In this document: positions 27,601 through 33,892 of the stretch, piece after piece
Position numbering within the stretch: the stretch's first letter is position 1
Layout: the number at the start of each line of letters is the position of its first letter
Virus record (IMG/VR): IMGVR_UViG_3300025641_000015
Location: 1 to 43,261 of that record
DNA: 43,261 bases
Direction: 5' to 3' (one strand)
From: a virus
Position numbers and translations under genes: made by a program
The notes under the pieces: generated by a model
The model's database searches: none
The model's input: only the letters and a program-made list of their open reading frames with translations
Told to the model about the DNA's origin: nothing

Positions 27601-29317
27601 GGTAGTTCCTAAAGACTTGAAAAAGCAAGTACCTGGTTCTATTTTTACCAAAGAACAGGCCTTAAGAATACATATATGGAGATCGCAAGGAGATAAGATA
27701 CCTGGTGTTGATGCTAGAGACTTAAGAGAGGTTGCTAAGTTTATGAATAGTGACCCAACATTAATGACATTTGCAGTTACATTAAAGAAACTTCAAAAGA
27801 GCCAAGGTGTTGATCAGTGGCAACCTCCAACAAATAGCTGGAGAGGTGGTTCCATAGAAACAGACTTATTAGCAGCTTTAAACACTGGCGTTAGAAACAA
27901 GTACTTAAAGAAATGGCAAGACAATGTTGATATTATATTTTCTAAAGAAAATAAAAACAAACTAGAATCTGAATTTGGAAAAGGATATGTAATAGCATTA
28001 GATAACATGTTAAATAGAATGAAGACTGGTAGAAATCGTATTGCTACTAAAGATCGTGCTACTTCAAAGTTTTTAAATTGGATCAATGGTTCTGTTGGTG
28101 CAATTATGTTTCTTAACATGCGATCTGCGTTACTACAAACAATATCAGCTGTTAACTTTATAAACTGGAGTGATAACAATGTTTTAGCCGCAGGCAGAGC
28201 ATTTGCAGATATAAAGCAATATACCGCCGATTTTAAAACACTTTTTAATTCTGACTTCTTAGTTGAAAGACGTGGAGGCATGAAAATGGAAGTTACTGAT
28301 TCTGAAATAGCTGATTTGGCTAAAGAAGGTGGTATGGCAGGTGCTGTTAGTAAGATATTGCAAGCAGGATTCTACCCTACAAAGCAAGCAGATAGTTTTG
28401 CAATTGCTTCTGGTGGTGCTGCATTCTATAGAAATAGAATAAACTCGCTAGTAGCTGGTGGTATGGACCTGAAGGAAGCAGAAAAACAAGCATTCCGTGA
28501 TTTTAGAGAGACAGCAGAAGAATCACAGCAGTCTAGTAGACCAGATAAAATTAGTCAACAACAAGCTGGGCCAATGGGACGTGTTCTACTGGCTTTTGCA
28601 AATACGCCAGCACAATATGCAAGACTAATGAAAAAGGCAATTCTAGACCTTAAGAATGGCCGTGGCAACCCAAAGGAACATATTTCTAAGATAATATATT
28701 ATGGTGTTGCTCAGAATTTACTATTTAATGCCTTGCAAGCCGCGATATTTAGCTTAGCATTTGGTGATACAGATGGTGATGATGAAGAGAACGCAAAAAC
28801 AGTAAGAGTTCTTAATGGTATGGTAGATTCTATATTAAGAGGTACTGGTTTTGTTGGTGCTGGAGTATCTATAGGCAAGAATGTTATTTTAAAAATAATA
28901 GAGCAGTCAGAAAAGAAACGACCTGATTACGCTGATATTGCATGGGAAGCTGTTAAGTTGTCACCACCGCTATCTAGTAAGATTCAAAAACTAAGAACTG
29001 CTGGTAACACTGTTTCTTATAACATGGATGAAATAAAAGAGAAGGGATTTTCATATGACAATCCAGCACTATTAGCTTCTGGCAGTGTAGTATCTTTTGC
29101 TACAAACGTACCTATGGATAGATTAATTAAGAAAATGGATCATGTAATGACAGCATCGACACAAGAGATCGAAATGTGGCAAAGAGTTGCATTACTTGCT
29201 GGTTGGGATAAGTGGTCATTAGGTTTGATTGAAAAGAAAGGAGACAAGGCTACGTTTAGACAAACCAAGGAAAGAGTAAGAAAGAGAAGACAGGATAAAA
29301 AAATAATTTGGAAATAA
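21668..29317 (+). CDS. Giant multidomain virion protein with HExxH metalloprotease motif
   Basis: A 2549-residue protein, probably ejected with the DNA. Residues 6-52 hold two similar ~25-residue repeats (LGYSKLETERSYDQYKIDM / LVFNKIETNKTYDEFITDL). Residues ~210-270 are a Gly/Ala-rich hydrophobic zone that could insert in a membrane. HEFLH at 627-631 is a zinc-protease HExxH. A helical region at ~825-910 (MLRFDPTKNDNVGAFLLSEL, then VRFRIGDVVNKYKEKG) recalls sigma-factor region 2. A segment near residue 1360 contains FNGWCITNRLD. The C-terminal ~420 residues (from GSVGAIMFLNMRSALLQ on) are helical with hydrophobic stretches (~2338-2372). I read it as a 'polyvalent' protein like those of marine podoviruses. 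No RNA-polymerase motif of the N4 type was found. Confidence 0.65.
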   Translation: MNEELLELGYSKLETERSYDQYKIDMQESEELRKLVFNKIETNKTYDEFITDLSFEPLEKVSDEMGKSTAAVTKGATTPASTGLASKDGSSESQEKNTAIEDTFGKNWLTNFYGDHVRAYEQGIASSRLVDPSATVMFEGAAASDQAVMNLLNQLKENAGMVMQNDEGVTWDKVYDEEGGGFSGFLAATMEAPTALTSMLVRSMSSQLGSVMNSDYVAAAGTAGVALGATGGSAFGGVGAIPGGLAVGMGATMGMMEASLTFIELLQEEVGTELTPKNVRSVLEDPDKLQNLRLRAGGRGAVVALIETATAALSKGAAGKVFSKLATPAKTTLTRGLGAATAATAGTVTEMAGGSLGEAGGMLVAGQDFNFKEIALEGVVGSVGAAYTALPTIVSKIQKQADRVAMTNTALKAKFGSAREVFMSNDKVDNVAVEIASKKGNVNAFQEQLDYDVANKKITKQEAEVINKNFLNVREQSKRLKSFNLQFNQGEIVNKLTKMDVLKEEIKTIDDPTLSKGKFAEYESLSEEIGVLVTKDQIDTQIEKIKKLKGNVDGLTVEALSDSNAVRAYIDKEHADNKKLKQKKNDTKQESAEFQQGFIIDKADGSKVIVINRDVAIKEKAVNIAGHEFLHAVLFNTLKADDTFQKNPNKAVALGGSLNDMLQDLDKNQLDESGFTQRIEQYKSPGDNAVAAEEVMTALSDFLASDKLKFKENALTKIGDFIRRKLQDFGVNIKFDTSKDVYNFVRDYNKSIAGTKGLNRAQKKLIKEGAKGKLIDAANAATKNKTSISVDGETVSFSKKDQSLSDSITKSVPEVMTKDEWDSVHSGTVYMDIIDGNKLHGLIRNEVTRRNVPPESISEDFYEDVKAALYEKSMLRFDPTKNDNVGAFLLSELVRFRIGDVVNKYKEKGLFESTVAADNAEFVQEDTASMVEFDAIIEDTETIQPEYQIKAAERLLTDPDILQEARETIEDEMMNPDSKKFSLKKLPNWAATALAKQITLDPEKPFPAKKIVNLGINLTKGEMREGQVFIVNNAEVLMKILPEGAVLKAASDKLLETSTGLPSNLLNAFYVKNPRISKGQGLKPFKKRRDITKEEFFKYFNLAPSGIPIRDEKGELPDGKSEIGQNIKGMLSVSSRLITNQLVRQIGLKQDYPISENQALDIRGGTAEIMFSKSNVNGPMSTYGDHDLLLDVRFSLRDNYVSELRSTYDLEVEPAKEYVENFFKWVDHKKRPWSDSENEDFKDEVTKLGLYWIIKSSDKEKAAKFKGKPLREEDRYQIPLALSTANANKVDPYAFNSPGELLNKFTAVKKEAKKQLAPDSLPSITKFGKEELGIQLYTVEGSKQGMLDVRKLNDFYYGNSFNGWCITNRLDADSKDVREANEAAIKKYGKYAVLQYEDNLKTALGFWENNYPGPKMLAFKDNKFLGLQSSQGGDVQEWNTKENKQSDNLEVPSGKKEKASFKDADRNDTNGDLTIIEKIPTYNILNELLESEIIDDPIEIGSNWNTEKVIFPDKAFISGYEQKIRKGGNLIKRTFDTDKVLKKEVTTKKGIRVKDHTISKVTGSRFHFFRIGRQGELIKMDSATNENQAELDYKLEAEGMSNQFETTELIKESDNLDKREDENGAPLKVKETEISRASSTSKSNLSEVDIEYVESYISTDIITIIYINSPNSPTPVEVITSRIEDQEVGDARHTIVYKQINGKKYLSKMEILGSHLPEHKNAREELIRNLGIEPTIEYYEEIAKIDANGNFKNAKGVFSAYKYYRDVEIPKYTGFNVYKFKAFSRETLKALESEIVPLDDNNVPDMNQEGAVLYSKSLGNSMEKATKNNNKMLPKSKRLKGNFTNDQVLNVMSEVDDDRNVSYSKSYNKIKQAEDLNADYNKLILEPLTGIPATDKISETRAELIGRTKSKVRFFIPPAAEDFVGLLYSTLGKGKVGEKQMAWYKEHLLDTFADGANNASTARTTLMHQFKVLKDHLKVVPKDLKKQVPGSIFTKEQALRIHIWRSQGDKIPGVDARDLREVAKFMNSDPTLMTFAVTLKKLQKSQGVDQWQPPTNSWRGGSIETDLLAALNTGVRNKYLKKWQDNVDIIFSKENKNKLESEFGKGYVIALDNMLNRMKTGRNRIATKDRATSKFLNWINGSVGAIMFLNMRSALLQTISAVNFINWSDNNVLAAGRAFADIKQYTADFKTLFNSDFLVERRGGMKMEVTDSEIADLAKEGGMAGAVSKILQAGFYPTKQADSFAIASGGAAFYRNRINSLVAGGMDLKEAEKQAFRDFRETAEESQQSSRPDKISQQQAGPMGRVLLAFANTPAQYARLMKKAILDLKNGRGNPKEHISKIIYYGVAQNLLFNALQAAIFSLAFGDTDGDDEENAKTVRVLNGMVDSILRGTGFVGAGVSIGKNVILKIIEQSEKKRPDYADIAWEAVKLSPPLSSKIQKLRTAGNTVSYNMDEIKEKGFSYDNPALLASGSVVSFATNVPMDRLIKKMDHVMTASTQEIEMWQRVALLAGWDKWSLGLIEKKGDKATFRQTKERVRKRRQDKKIIWK

Positions 29318-29321
29318 TACT

Positions 29322-29684
29322 ATGGGAAAAATATCACCAGCATGTAAAGCTGCAGCTAAAAGAAAATACAAGGTATGGCCTAGTGCATATGCTTCAGGGT
29401 ATGGAGTTAGATGTACTAAGGCTGGAGGACCTAAGATGAAGAGTAAAACAAAAGGTGGTGGAACAACGAAGGTATGTCTACCTGCGGCTAAGGTTAAGTC
29501 GATGAGCTCTTCTGAGAAAGCAAGTGTTGTAAATGCAAAGAAAAGCGCTGGACAAAGCGGAAAGAGACAAAGGTCATCTAAGAGTAATGTTAAGGGCGCA
29601 AGAAAGAAGGGCGCAACATTAAGAGACTGGTTTCAAAAAGAGAACTGGGTTAATGTATCTACTGGTAAAGAATGTGGAAAATAA
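29322..29684 (+). CDS. Small basic protein with DUF5872-like motifs
   Basis: A 120-residue protein, very rich in Lys, Ser, Ala and Gly. It has KYKVWPSAYASGYGVRCTKAG near residues 15-35 and LRDWFQKENWVNV...GKECG at the end (the two blocks are separated by a Lys/Ser-rich linker). This pair matches my memory of DUF5872, a domain in phages and large algal viruses. The charge suggests DNA or nucleoprotein contact. It is the last gene of the late block, 4 nt after the giant gene and 45 nt before the shared terminator. A packaged DNA-binding role is an inference. Confidence 0.62.
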   Translation: MGKISPACKAAAKRKYKVWPSAYASGYGVRCTKAGGPKMKSKTKGGGTTKVCLPAAKVKSMSSSEKASVVNAKKSAGQSGKRQRSSKSNVKGARKKGATLRDWFQKENWVNVSTGKECGK

Positions 29685-29729
29685 GGAACACAGATAATTA
29701 GGCGTACCATACCTAAAGTTCCTGTAACC

Positions 29730-29764
29730 AAAAAAGGGGAGGCCATCATAGCTTCCCCTTTTTT
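29730..29764. terminator. Bidirectional terminator between convergent late and early blocks
   Basis: AAAAAAGGGGAGGC (29730-29743) and GCTTCCCCTTTTTT (29751-29764) form a 14-bp stem with one G-U pair and a 7-nt loop. The A-run on one side and T-run on the other make it work in both directions. It sits in the 100-nt gap where the late block and the nrdA gene run into each other. The remainder of the gap shows no gene. Confidence 0.9.
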
Positions 29765-29784
29765 AATACAAGTGTATAGCATAG

Positions 29785-31506
29785 TTAGCCGTCACAGCTC
29801 AAGCAATCAGGGTCCATTGCATTAGCAGCAATATCACCTCTAAGCACAGACTCTGTGCGAACATAATACAATGTCTTGATACCTTTCTTCCAAGCTTCAT
29901 AATGAACAGTGTTAATCCACTTAGGTGTTGCCTCTGAGGGAAACGCTAAGTTTAAACTAACAGACTGGTCAATGTACTGCTGGCGTATGCCTGCCTGATT
30001 AACTAACTCTAATTGATTAATCTCTTTAAAGGTTTTATAAACCTCCTTGATAGGCATATCCCAATCCCCTATTAGTATATCATTTAATTCATCTACACCT
30101 TGAATTGAACCGCCATCTCTAAGTATCTTGTCCCAAATAGAATCATTGTTTAGTCCTATGTCTTCTAAGGCCTGTTCTAAGCTCTTATTACGGCGTATAA
30201 ACGTTCCTTTAGCAGATTGATCAGTAAATACATTTGCAGCCCAAGGTTCGATCCCTGGTGATATATCCCCAGACAATTTAGAGTTTGATACTGTTGGAGC
30301 AATTGCCCTTAGGTGCGTGTTGCGCATTCCTGTACCGACACACCATAATGGCTCACCATATATTTCTGCTAATGCCATTGAAGCTCTCTCACTTTCAATC
30401 TTAATCTGAGAGAATATCTTACGAGTCTCGAACTGTGCAAGTAAACCCTCGAACGGAATACCTTTCTCTTGCAAGTAAGTATGCCACCCTAAAACGCCTA
30501 AGCCAATAGCTCTACCTTTCTGAGCTGAACGTACTGCGTTCTCAAATCCCCTAAGACCTTTAGCCTTCTGAATAAACTCCTCCATGACGCCATCTAAAAA
30601 GAAAGTAGCGTCATAAATTAAGTTTGTATCCTTCCACTCTTCGTATTTCGCTAGATTTAAAGAAGATAAACAACAAACAAAACTATGATTTTCATCAGTA
30701 TGTAAGGTTATCTCAGAACATATATTAGTCATATGAACCTTTAGCCCGTTATCTTTATATGCCGGTGGATTTGCTTTATTAATATTTCCCTTGAACATAA
30801 CATAAGGTTCTCCAGTAGCCTTACGCTTTCTAAGAAGGTTAGACCATTTTCTTCTAGCCTCTGGATCACCTTGCTCTAGCTTACGCATAAACTTATCTCC
30901 AACTATAGCACATTGGTGAAGGTTAAGTGACTGTCTATTAACGTCTCCCTTTGGTTCTCTTATTTCAAGCCAGTCCTCAAAATCACCATGCTCAATATTG
31001 ATATTGACTGAAGCTGCGCCTCGTCTTACTGAGCCTTGATTCGTAGCAAGAATAGTTGAGTCATATATCTTACAGAATGGTACGACACCATCAGACGTTC
31101 CGTTACCAGTAATCTTAGTTCCAGCAGGTCTTATCTGATTGATACCAATACCTACTCCACCTCCATGCTTTGCAAGCAGCATCATCTCAAGATTCTTCTG
31201 ACCTATGTCTTGAATTGAATCAGCAACATCAATACCAAAGCAACTAATAGGAAGACCCCTGTCAGTACCGACATTTGAAAGAACAGGACTGGCAAGACAT
31301 AACCAGCCTTTCCAAATATATTCGAAAAAAGTGTCAGCCATCTCTGGCTTGTATAATCTTCTTGCAATTGTCTTAGCCACTCTATGGTATGCCTCCTTTG
31401 GCGTTTCCCCATCAAATAAATAACCACCTGATATGGTCTTCTTATAAACATCTGTATCTCCCCACTCAGGAAAATCCTCTCCTTTAATCCAATTTTCATT
31501 CCACAT
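29785..31506 (-). CDS. nrdA: Ribonucleoside-diphosphate reductase alpha subunit (class I)
   Basis: A 573-residue catalytic subunit that reduces NDPs to dNDPs. Visible residues are the first redox Cys in LPISCFG (C89), the active-site NICSEITL (N261, C263, E265), the second redox Cys in the VCCLSSLNL block, the radical-transfer Tyr pair in TLYYVRTES, and the C-terminal shuttle cysteines in DPDCLSCDG (C568, C571). It lacks the N-terminal ATP-cone of E. coli NrdA (761 residues), so dATP shut-off through that site is absent. It is the last gene of the minus block. Its ATG overlaps the preceding stop by one base, and the bidirectional terminator follows. The beta subunit is upstream in the same operon. 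Confidence 0.95.
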   Translation of the reverse strand: MWNENWIKGEDFPEWGDTDVYKKTISGGYLFDGETPKEAYHRVAKTIARRLYKPEMADTFFEYIWKGWLCLASPVLSNVGTDRGLPISCFGIDVADSIQDIGQKNLEMMLLAKHGGGVGIGINQIRPAGTKITGNGTSDGVVPFCKIYDSTILATNQGSVRRGAASVNINIEHGDFEDWLEIREPKGDVNRQSLNLHQCAIVGDKFMRKLEQGDPEARRKWSNLLRKRKATGEPYVMFKGNINKANPPAYKDNGLKVHMTNICSEITLHTDENHSFVCCLSSLNLAKYEEWKDTNLIYDATFFLDGVMEEFIQKAKGLRGFENAVRSAQKGRAIGLGVLGWHTYLQEKGIPFEGLLAQFETRKIFSQIKIESERASMALAEIYGEPLWCVGTGMRNTHLRAIAPTVSNSKLSGDISPGIEPWAANVFTDQSAKGTFIRRNKSLEQALEDIGLNNDSIWDKILRDGGSIQGVDELNDILIGDWDMPIKEVYKTFKEINQLELVNQAGIRQQYIDQSVSLNLAFPSEATPKWINTVHYEAWKKGIKTLYYVRTESVLRGDIAANAMDPDCLSCDG

Positions 31507-31682
31507 TATGATAAATATAATATTGCGTAGGCTATTGCTACGTTTAAGTTAATTAATACTAAGTTCCATTGTTTTGCTACAAATACTTGAGGTATACATA
31601 TAACCCCAGCTATAACATAGGTAATCATCCCTATTTTATCTGGAAGTAGATGGGGACTCACCATTGCGAATGCTGTCCCCAT
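31506..31682 (-). CDS. Small membrane protein
   Basis: About 58 residues from ATG 31,682, with two hydrophobic segments: GTAFAMVSPHLLP, then a longer one from IGMITYVIAGVICIPQVFVA. It ends NLVLINLNVAIAYAILYLS. The frame stays open upstream to ATG 31,784 (92 residues), but that would overlap the previous gene by 92 nt. A TTG at 31,691 is a further option directly after that gene's stop. Its stop overlaps the nrdA start by one base, so it is translated in the nrdB-nrdA operon. I do not recognise the family. A role at the host inner membrane is likely but undefined. Confidence 0.5.
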   Translation of the reverse strand: MGTAFAMVSPHLLPDKIGMITYVIAGVICIPQVFVAKQWNLVLINLNVAIAYAILYLS

Positions 31683-31692
31683 ATATCCCAAC

Positions 31693-31923
31693 CTACTCGA
31701 AAGTCTTTCTACTGGAGTCAACCTCTTCGGCTTCACCAGACTCTTTAATAATCTTTTGCTTAAGCTTCTCAATTGCTTCATCATAATCAGGCATTAGTTT
31801 CATTGTCTCTATAGTTCCTATAGAAAAATCTTTTATACTATTAATTTCATTTATTAGACCTTGAACTACTCTAGTTAAGGAATCGATCTTCTTCTGCATT
31901 TCAATTAATGTACTCTCTTTCAT
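31693..31923 (-). CDS. Small coiled-coil protein
   Basis: A 76-residue protein. Residues 1-30 form an amphipathic helix with heptad spacing (MKESTLIEMQKKIDSLTRVV) and residues 45-65 a second charged helix. No family is recognised. Its ATG overlaps the SET gene's TGA (ATGA), which supports coupled translation and the chosen start. It lies between nrdB and nrdA. Confidence 0.6.
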   Translation of the reverse strand: MKESTLIEMQKKIDSLTRVVQGLINEINSIKDFSIGTIETMKLMPDYDEAIEKLKQKIIKESGEAEEVDSSRKTFE

Positions 31924-32300
31924 ATTACTTTATTAACGTTTCTATAATTTACTTTTAATTCTGTATTTTTTTTTATATTTCTTTTTGCAATGCAAATTTT
32001 ACTAATCATAGAATATTCTTTATTATTATAAGGCACAAATTCTACATTACCATTTCTACTGTGGTTTACCCATCTAGCTAATGTTGTTCTTTTATCATCC
32101 ATTATAACTGCTCCTATAATATCAAATTTATTAAAATTTTTATTTGCAAAAATTCCTAAGCCATTAATTTTAGATTTTTTCTTATAGTAAAAAGAACTTT
32201 CTATTTCTATTAAGTTATCAATATCTTGGTATTTCATCCAAGCCATCATTTCTTTTTCTGTAATTTTAAGTTCTTTTAAAAATAATTTAAAGTCTTTCAT
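31920..32300 (-). CDS. SET-domain protein (putative protein lysine methyltransferase)
   Basis: A 126-residue protein. From residue 34 it reads as a minimal SET domain: SFYYKKKSKINGLGIFANKN (entry strands with the G-x-G-I/V-F-A motif), FDIIGAVI, then RWVNHSRNGNVEFVP (NHS at 79-81, the pseudoknot that binds S-adenosylmethionine), and CIAKRNIKKNTELKVNYRN (I-x-x-x-x-E-L-x-x-x-Y with the catalytic-type Tyr119). SET enzymes methylate lysines on proteins. Compact viral versions exist (for example the chlorella virus vSET). No post-SET cysteine cluster is present. The target is unknown. It lies between nrdB and nrdA behind a 23-bp repeat pair. Confidence 0.7.
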   Translation of the reverse strand: MKDFKLFLKELKITEKEMMAWMKYQDIDNLIEIESSFYYKKKSKINGLGIFANKNFNKFDIIGAVIMDDKRTTLARWVNHSRNGNVEFVPYNNKEYSMISKICIAKRNIKKNTELKVNYRNVNKVI

Positions 32301-32318
32301 AGTAATTATAATTCGATA

Positions 32319-32382
32319 TAATGAATCATTTATAGTTCATTAACAGCCAAAATGATAGCTAATGAATCATTTATAGTTCATT
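32319..32382. repeat. Two copies of a 23-bp palindromic direct repeat
   Basis: The same 23-bp sequence occurs at 32,319-32,341 and 32,360-32,382, a 41-bp period with an 18-bp spacer. Each copy is itself an imperfect palindrome with AATGAA at one end and TTCATT at the other. The pair fills most of the 89-nt gap between the nrdB stop and the SET start. It looks like a double operator for a dimeric regulator, or two small hairpins acting on the transcript between nrdB and the SET gene. Confidence 0.8.
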
Positions 32383-32389
32383 GGTATTA

Positions 32390-33358
32390 CTACCAAATAT
32401 CCTCAAAATCTTCTCCTTCACCCGCTTTACTATAGTCTGTCGAACGAATAGCAAAAAAATCAGTATGGGTGTGACCACCAGTAAGATGGTAAAACCAATC
32501 CAATTTCTTAGCACTTTCCTCATCAAAAGAAAAATAACTACCAAGATCTGTATAACCAATTTCATATAGCTTTTCATTTGTTCTTTTCTTTATAAAGTTT
32601 TTTAAATCAGTAGAAGACATTCCTTCAATGTCACCCATCTCGAACATTTTATCAATGTAGTTTAGTTCTAACTCAACCATAATTTTAGCTGCCTCTATAA
32701 CGTCATCCTTAACTAAAACTCTTAAGTGTACATCCTCTTCACACATCTGGTTAAATAATTTACAACCCATCTTACTATGCAGTGATTCATCGCGCACAGA
32801 CCATTTCATTTGTTGTCCAATACCTTTAAGCATATTACGTAACTGGAAAGAATACAAAACAGCAAAAGCGCTGTATAAGCTAACGCCCTCAGCAAAGGCT
32901 GAAAAGATAGCAAGTGATGTAGCAATACCAGTACGGCTATTTCCGTCATAAGCCATAAGATTATTAAACCTATTAGCCGTTGCCGGCTGATGTAAGAAAG
33001 CTTCATAATTTTCTAATTTTAATGTTTCGTTTAAATAGCTATATGCTACAGCGTGTACTGTTTCTTGAGAACCGAACATCATAGCCATCTGCTGTATCTC
33101 ATGCTTTGGAAACCAGTGAGTTACCTTGTTAGTCCAGTAGTCTGAAACTGCACATTCAGTCTGAGCAAATCCTAATAGGATATTTCCTACTAGATTCTTT
33201 TCTTTATCCGTGAGGTTCTCATTCCAGTCCTTAACGTCTCCTGACATGCTAATTTCTGTATGTAGCCAGAATGCTTGTGCTTGCTTCAACCAGCCCTCCG
33301 TATAATATTCGGGGTATTCAAATGGTTTGTAAGCTAATCTAGGTGTAAATAATGACAT
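32390..33358 (-). CDS. nrdB: Ribonucleoside-diphosphate reductase beta subunit (class I)
   Basis: A 322-residue ferritin-like radical subunit, the partner of NrdA. Aligning by motif to E. coli NrdB, the metal ligands are E68 (AQTECAV), E99 and H102 (SQETVHAVAY), E157 (FAEGVS) and E191 and H194 (RDESLH). Tyr106 sits where the radical Tyr122 does, so a tyrosyl-radical enzyme is expected. The first ligand appears to be Glu where E. coli has Asp. The C-terminus is acidic and aromatic (EGEDFEDIW), as needed to dock on NrdA. The gene heads the RNR group. A 53-codon membrane-protein gene precedes it by 5 nt. Confidence 0.95.
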   Translation of the reverse strand: MSLFTPRLAYKPFEYPEYYTEGWLKQAQAFWLHTEISMSGDVKDWNENLTDKEKNLVGNILLGFAQTECAVSDYWTNKVTHWFPKHEIQQMAMMFGSQETVHAVAYSYLNETLKLENYEAFLHQPATANRFNNLMAYDGNSRTGIATSLAIFSAFAEGVSLYSAFAVLYSFQLRNMLKGIGQQMKWSVRDESLHSKMGCKLFNQMCEEDVHLRVLVKDDVIEAAKIMVELELNYIDKMFEMGDIEGMSSTDLKNFIKKRTNEKLYEIGYTDLGSYFSFDEESAKKLDWFYHLTGGHTHTDFFAIRSTDYSKAGEGEDFEDIW

Positions 33359-33363
33359 AGTTT

Positions 33364-33525
33364 TTATTTATTTTTATTTTGGTGTTTTTCTATTATATAA
33401 TCAAGTTCTTGTTTGTGAACCTTATATGTTTTTCCAATAACAAATGTCCATAAAGTACACCAAACAATTGTGCTTACTGCAAATCCAACCACTATTCCTT
33501 TCCAATAATTATATTCTTTATTCAT
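33364..33525 (-). CDS. Small single-span membrane protein
   Basis: A 53-residue frame starting MNKEYNYWKGIVVGFAVST. Residues 10-30 form one hydrophobic span with Trp residues at the interface, followed by a basic tail (TYKVHKQELDYIIEKHQNKN). It ends 5 nt before the nrdB start, so it is probably the first cistron of that group. Small one-span proteins of this kind are frequent in phage early regions. No function can be assigned. Confidence 0.55.
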   Translation of the reverse strand: MNKEYNYWKGIVVGFAVSTIVWCTLWTFVIGKTYKVHKQELDYIIEKHQNKNK

Positions 33526-33547
33526 ATTCCGTAAATTTTACATACCT

Positions 33548-33637
33548 ATAACAAAGTGTATAAGTAATTTTATTGTATCACTATCGTATATTTTCGTGTC
33601 TTATCGTATCAAACTACTCTTATACACAAACCGTTAT
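33548..33637. repeat. Long split inverted repeat resembling an integron attC site
   Basis: GTGTATAAG (33,556-33,564) and CTTATACAC (33,619-33,627) are perfect inverses with a 54-nt central part. Outside them, ATAAC (33,548-33,552) and GTTAT (33,633-33,637) also pair, separated from the inner arms by short unpaired spacers of 3 and 5 nt. The central part has TATCGTAT twice (33,582 and 33,602). Two arm boxes with unpaired spacers and a variable centre are the architecture of attC recombination sites. It lies right behind the stop of the 67-codon minus-strand gene. The intergenic stretch 33,526-33,643 holds nothing else. Confidence 0.6.
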
Positions 33638-33643
33638 GTGATA

Positions 33644-33847
33644 TTACTCAACCAAATCGTCTATATTAATATTATGTTCATTTAAAAGTTCTTGTATTTT
33701 AGTCCAAGCCTTTTCATATTCATAATCTGTGTGTTTAAATTCACGCCATCCATTATGTACAAGCTCCCATATAAAACAAGCCATATCATTACATTTAGAA
33801 AATCTCTTTATTTCAGTTGGATTATTACTTTCAAATATTGCTTTCAT
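33644..33847 (-). CDS. Small hypothetical protein (cassette-like gene)
   Basis: A 67-residue acidic protein beginning MKAIFESNNPTEIKRFSKCN and ending in a helix (AWTKIQELLNEHNINIDDLVE). I recall small phage and bacterial proteins with an 'MKAIFEFN.P' start, but no function. GTTATGTG/CACATAAC inverted motifs and hairpins flank it on both sides, with 3 nt between its stop and the downstream element. This single-gene-plus-hairpin arrangement resembles an integron gene cassette. If that is right, it was acquired as a unit. Confidence 0.6.
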   Translation of the reverse strand: MKAIFESNNPTEIKRFSKCNDMACFIWELVHNGWREFKHTDYEYEKAWTKIQELLNEHNINIDDLVE

Positions 33848-33856
33848 AATTTAACG

Positions 33857-33892
33857 CCACATAACAACGTATATAAAACATTGCTTTTGTGG
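33857..33892. repeat. Split hairpin upstream of the cassette-like gene
   Basis: CCACA (33,857-33,861) pairs with TGTGG (33,888-33,892), and CAACG (33,865-33,869) with CATTG (33,879-33,883, one G-T). Unpaired spacers TAA and CTTT separate the two arm pairs around a 9-nt loop. It contains CACATAAC, the inverse of GTTATGTG at 33,633-33,640 on the other side of the gene. This is the expected position of a preceding attC-type site, but the two elements are of unequal length. Confidence 0.5.

Noticed and set aside
27814-28281. 155-codon minus-strand frame opposite the giant protein gene
   Set aside because: Antisense shadow of the giant gene with no family motif and no leader. The sense strand shows a continuous protein.
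21668-29317. N4-type virion RNA polymerase in the giant protein
   Set aside because: Size and location suggested it, but no DxDGxR/K or DFDGD-type catalytic motif or T7-like fingers could be found. The protease and helix-rich parts fit a polyvalent protein better.
31203-31499. 98-codon minus-strand frame within nrdA in another frame
   Set aside because: Overlaps NrdA residues including the redox Cys region. The composition is that of a frame-shifted read and no motif is seen.
31683-31784. Longer 92-codon version of the small membrane protein
   Set aside because: It would overlap the coiled-coil gene by 92 nt, unlike other junctions here. The hydrophobic part starts at the later ATG, though this remains uncertain.
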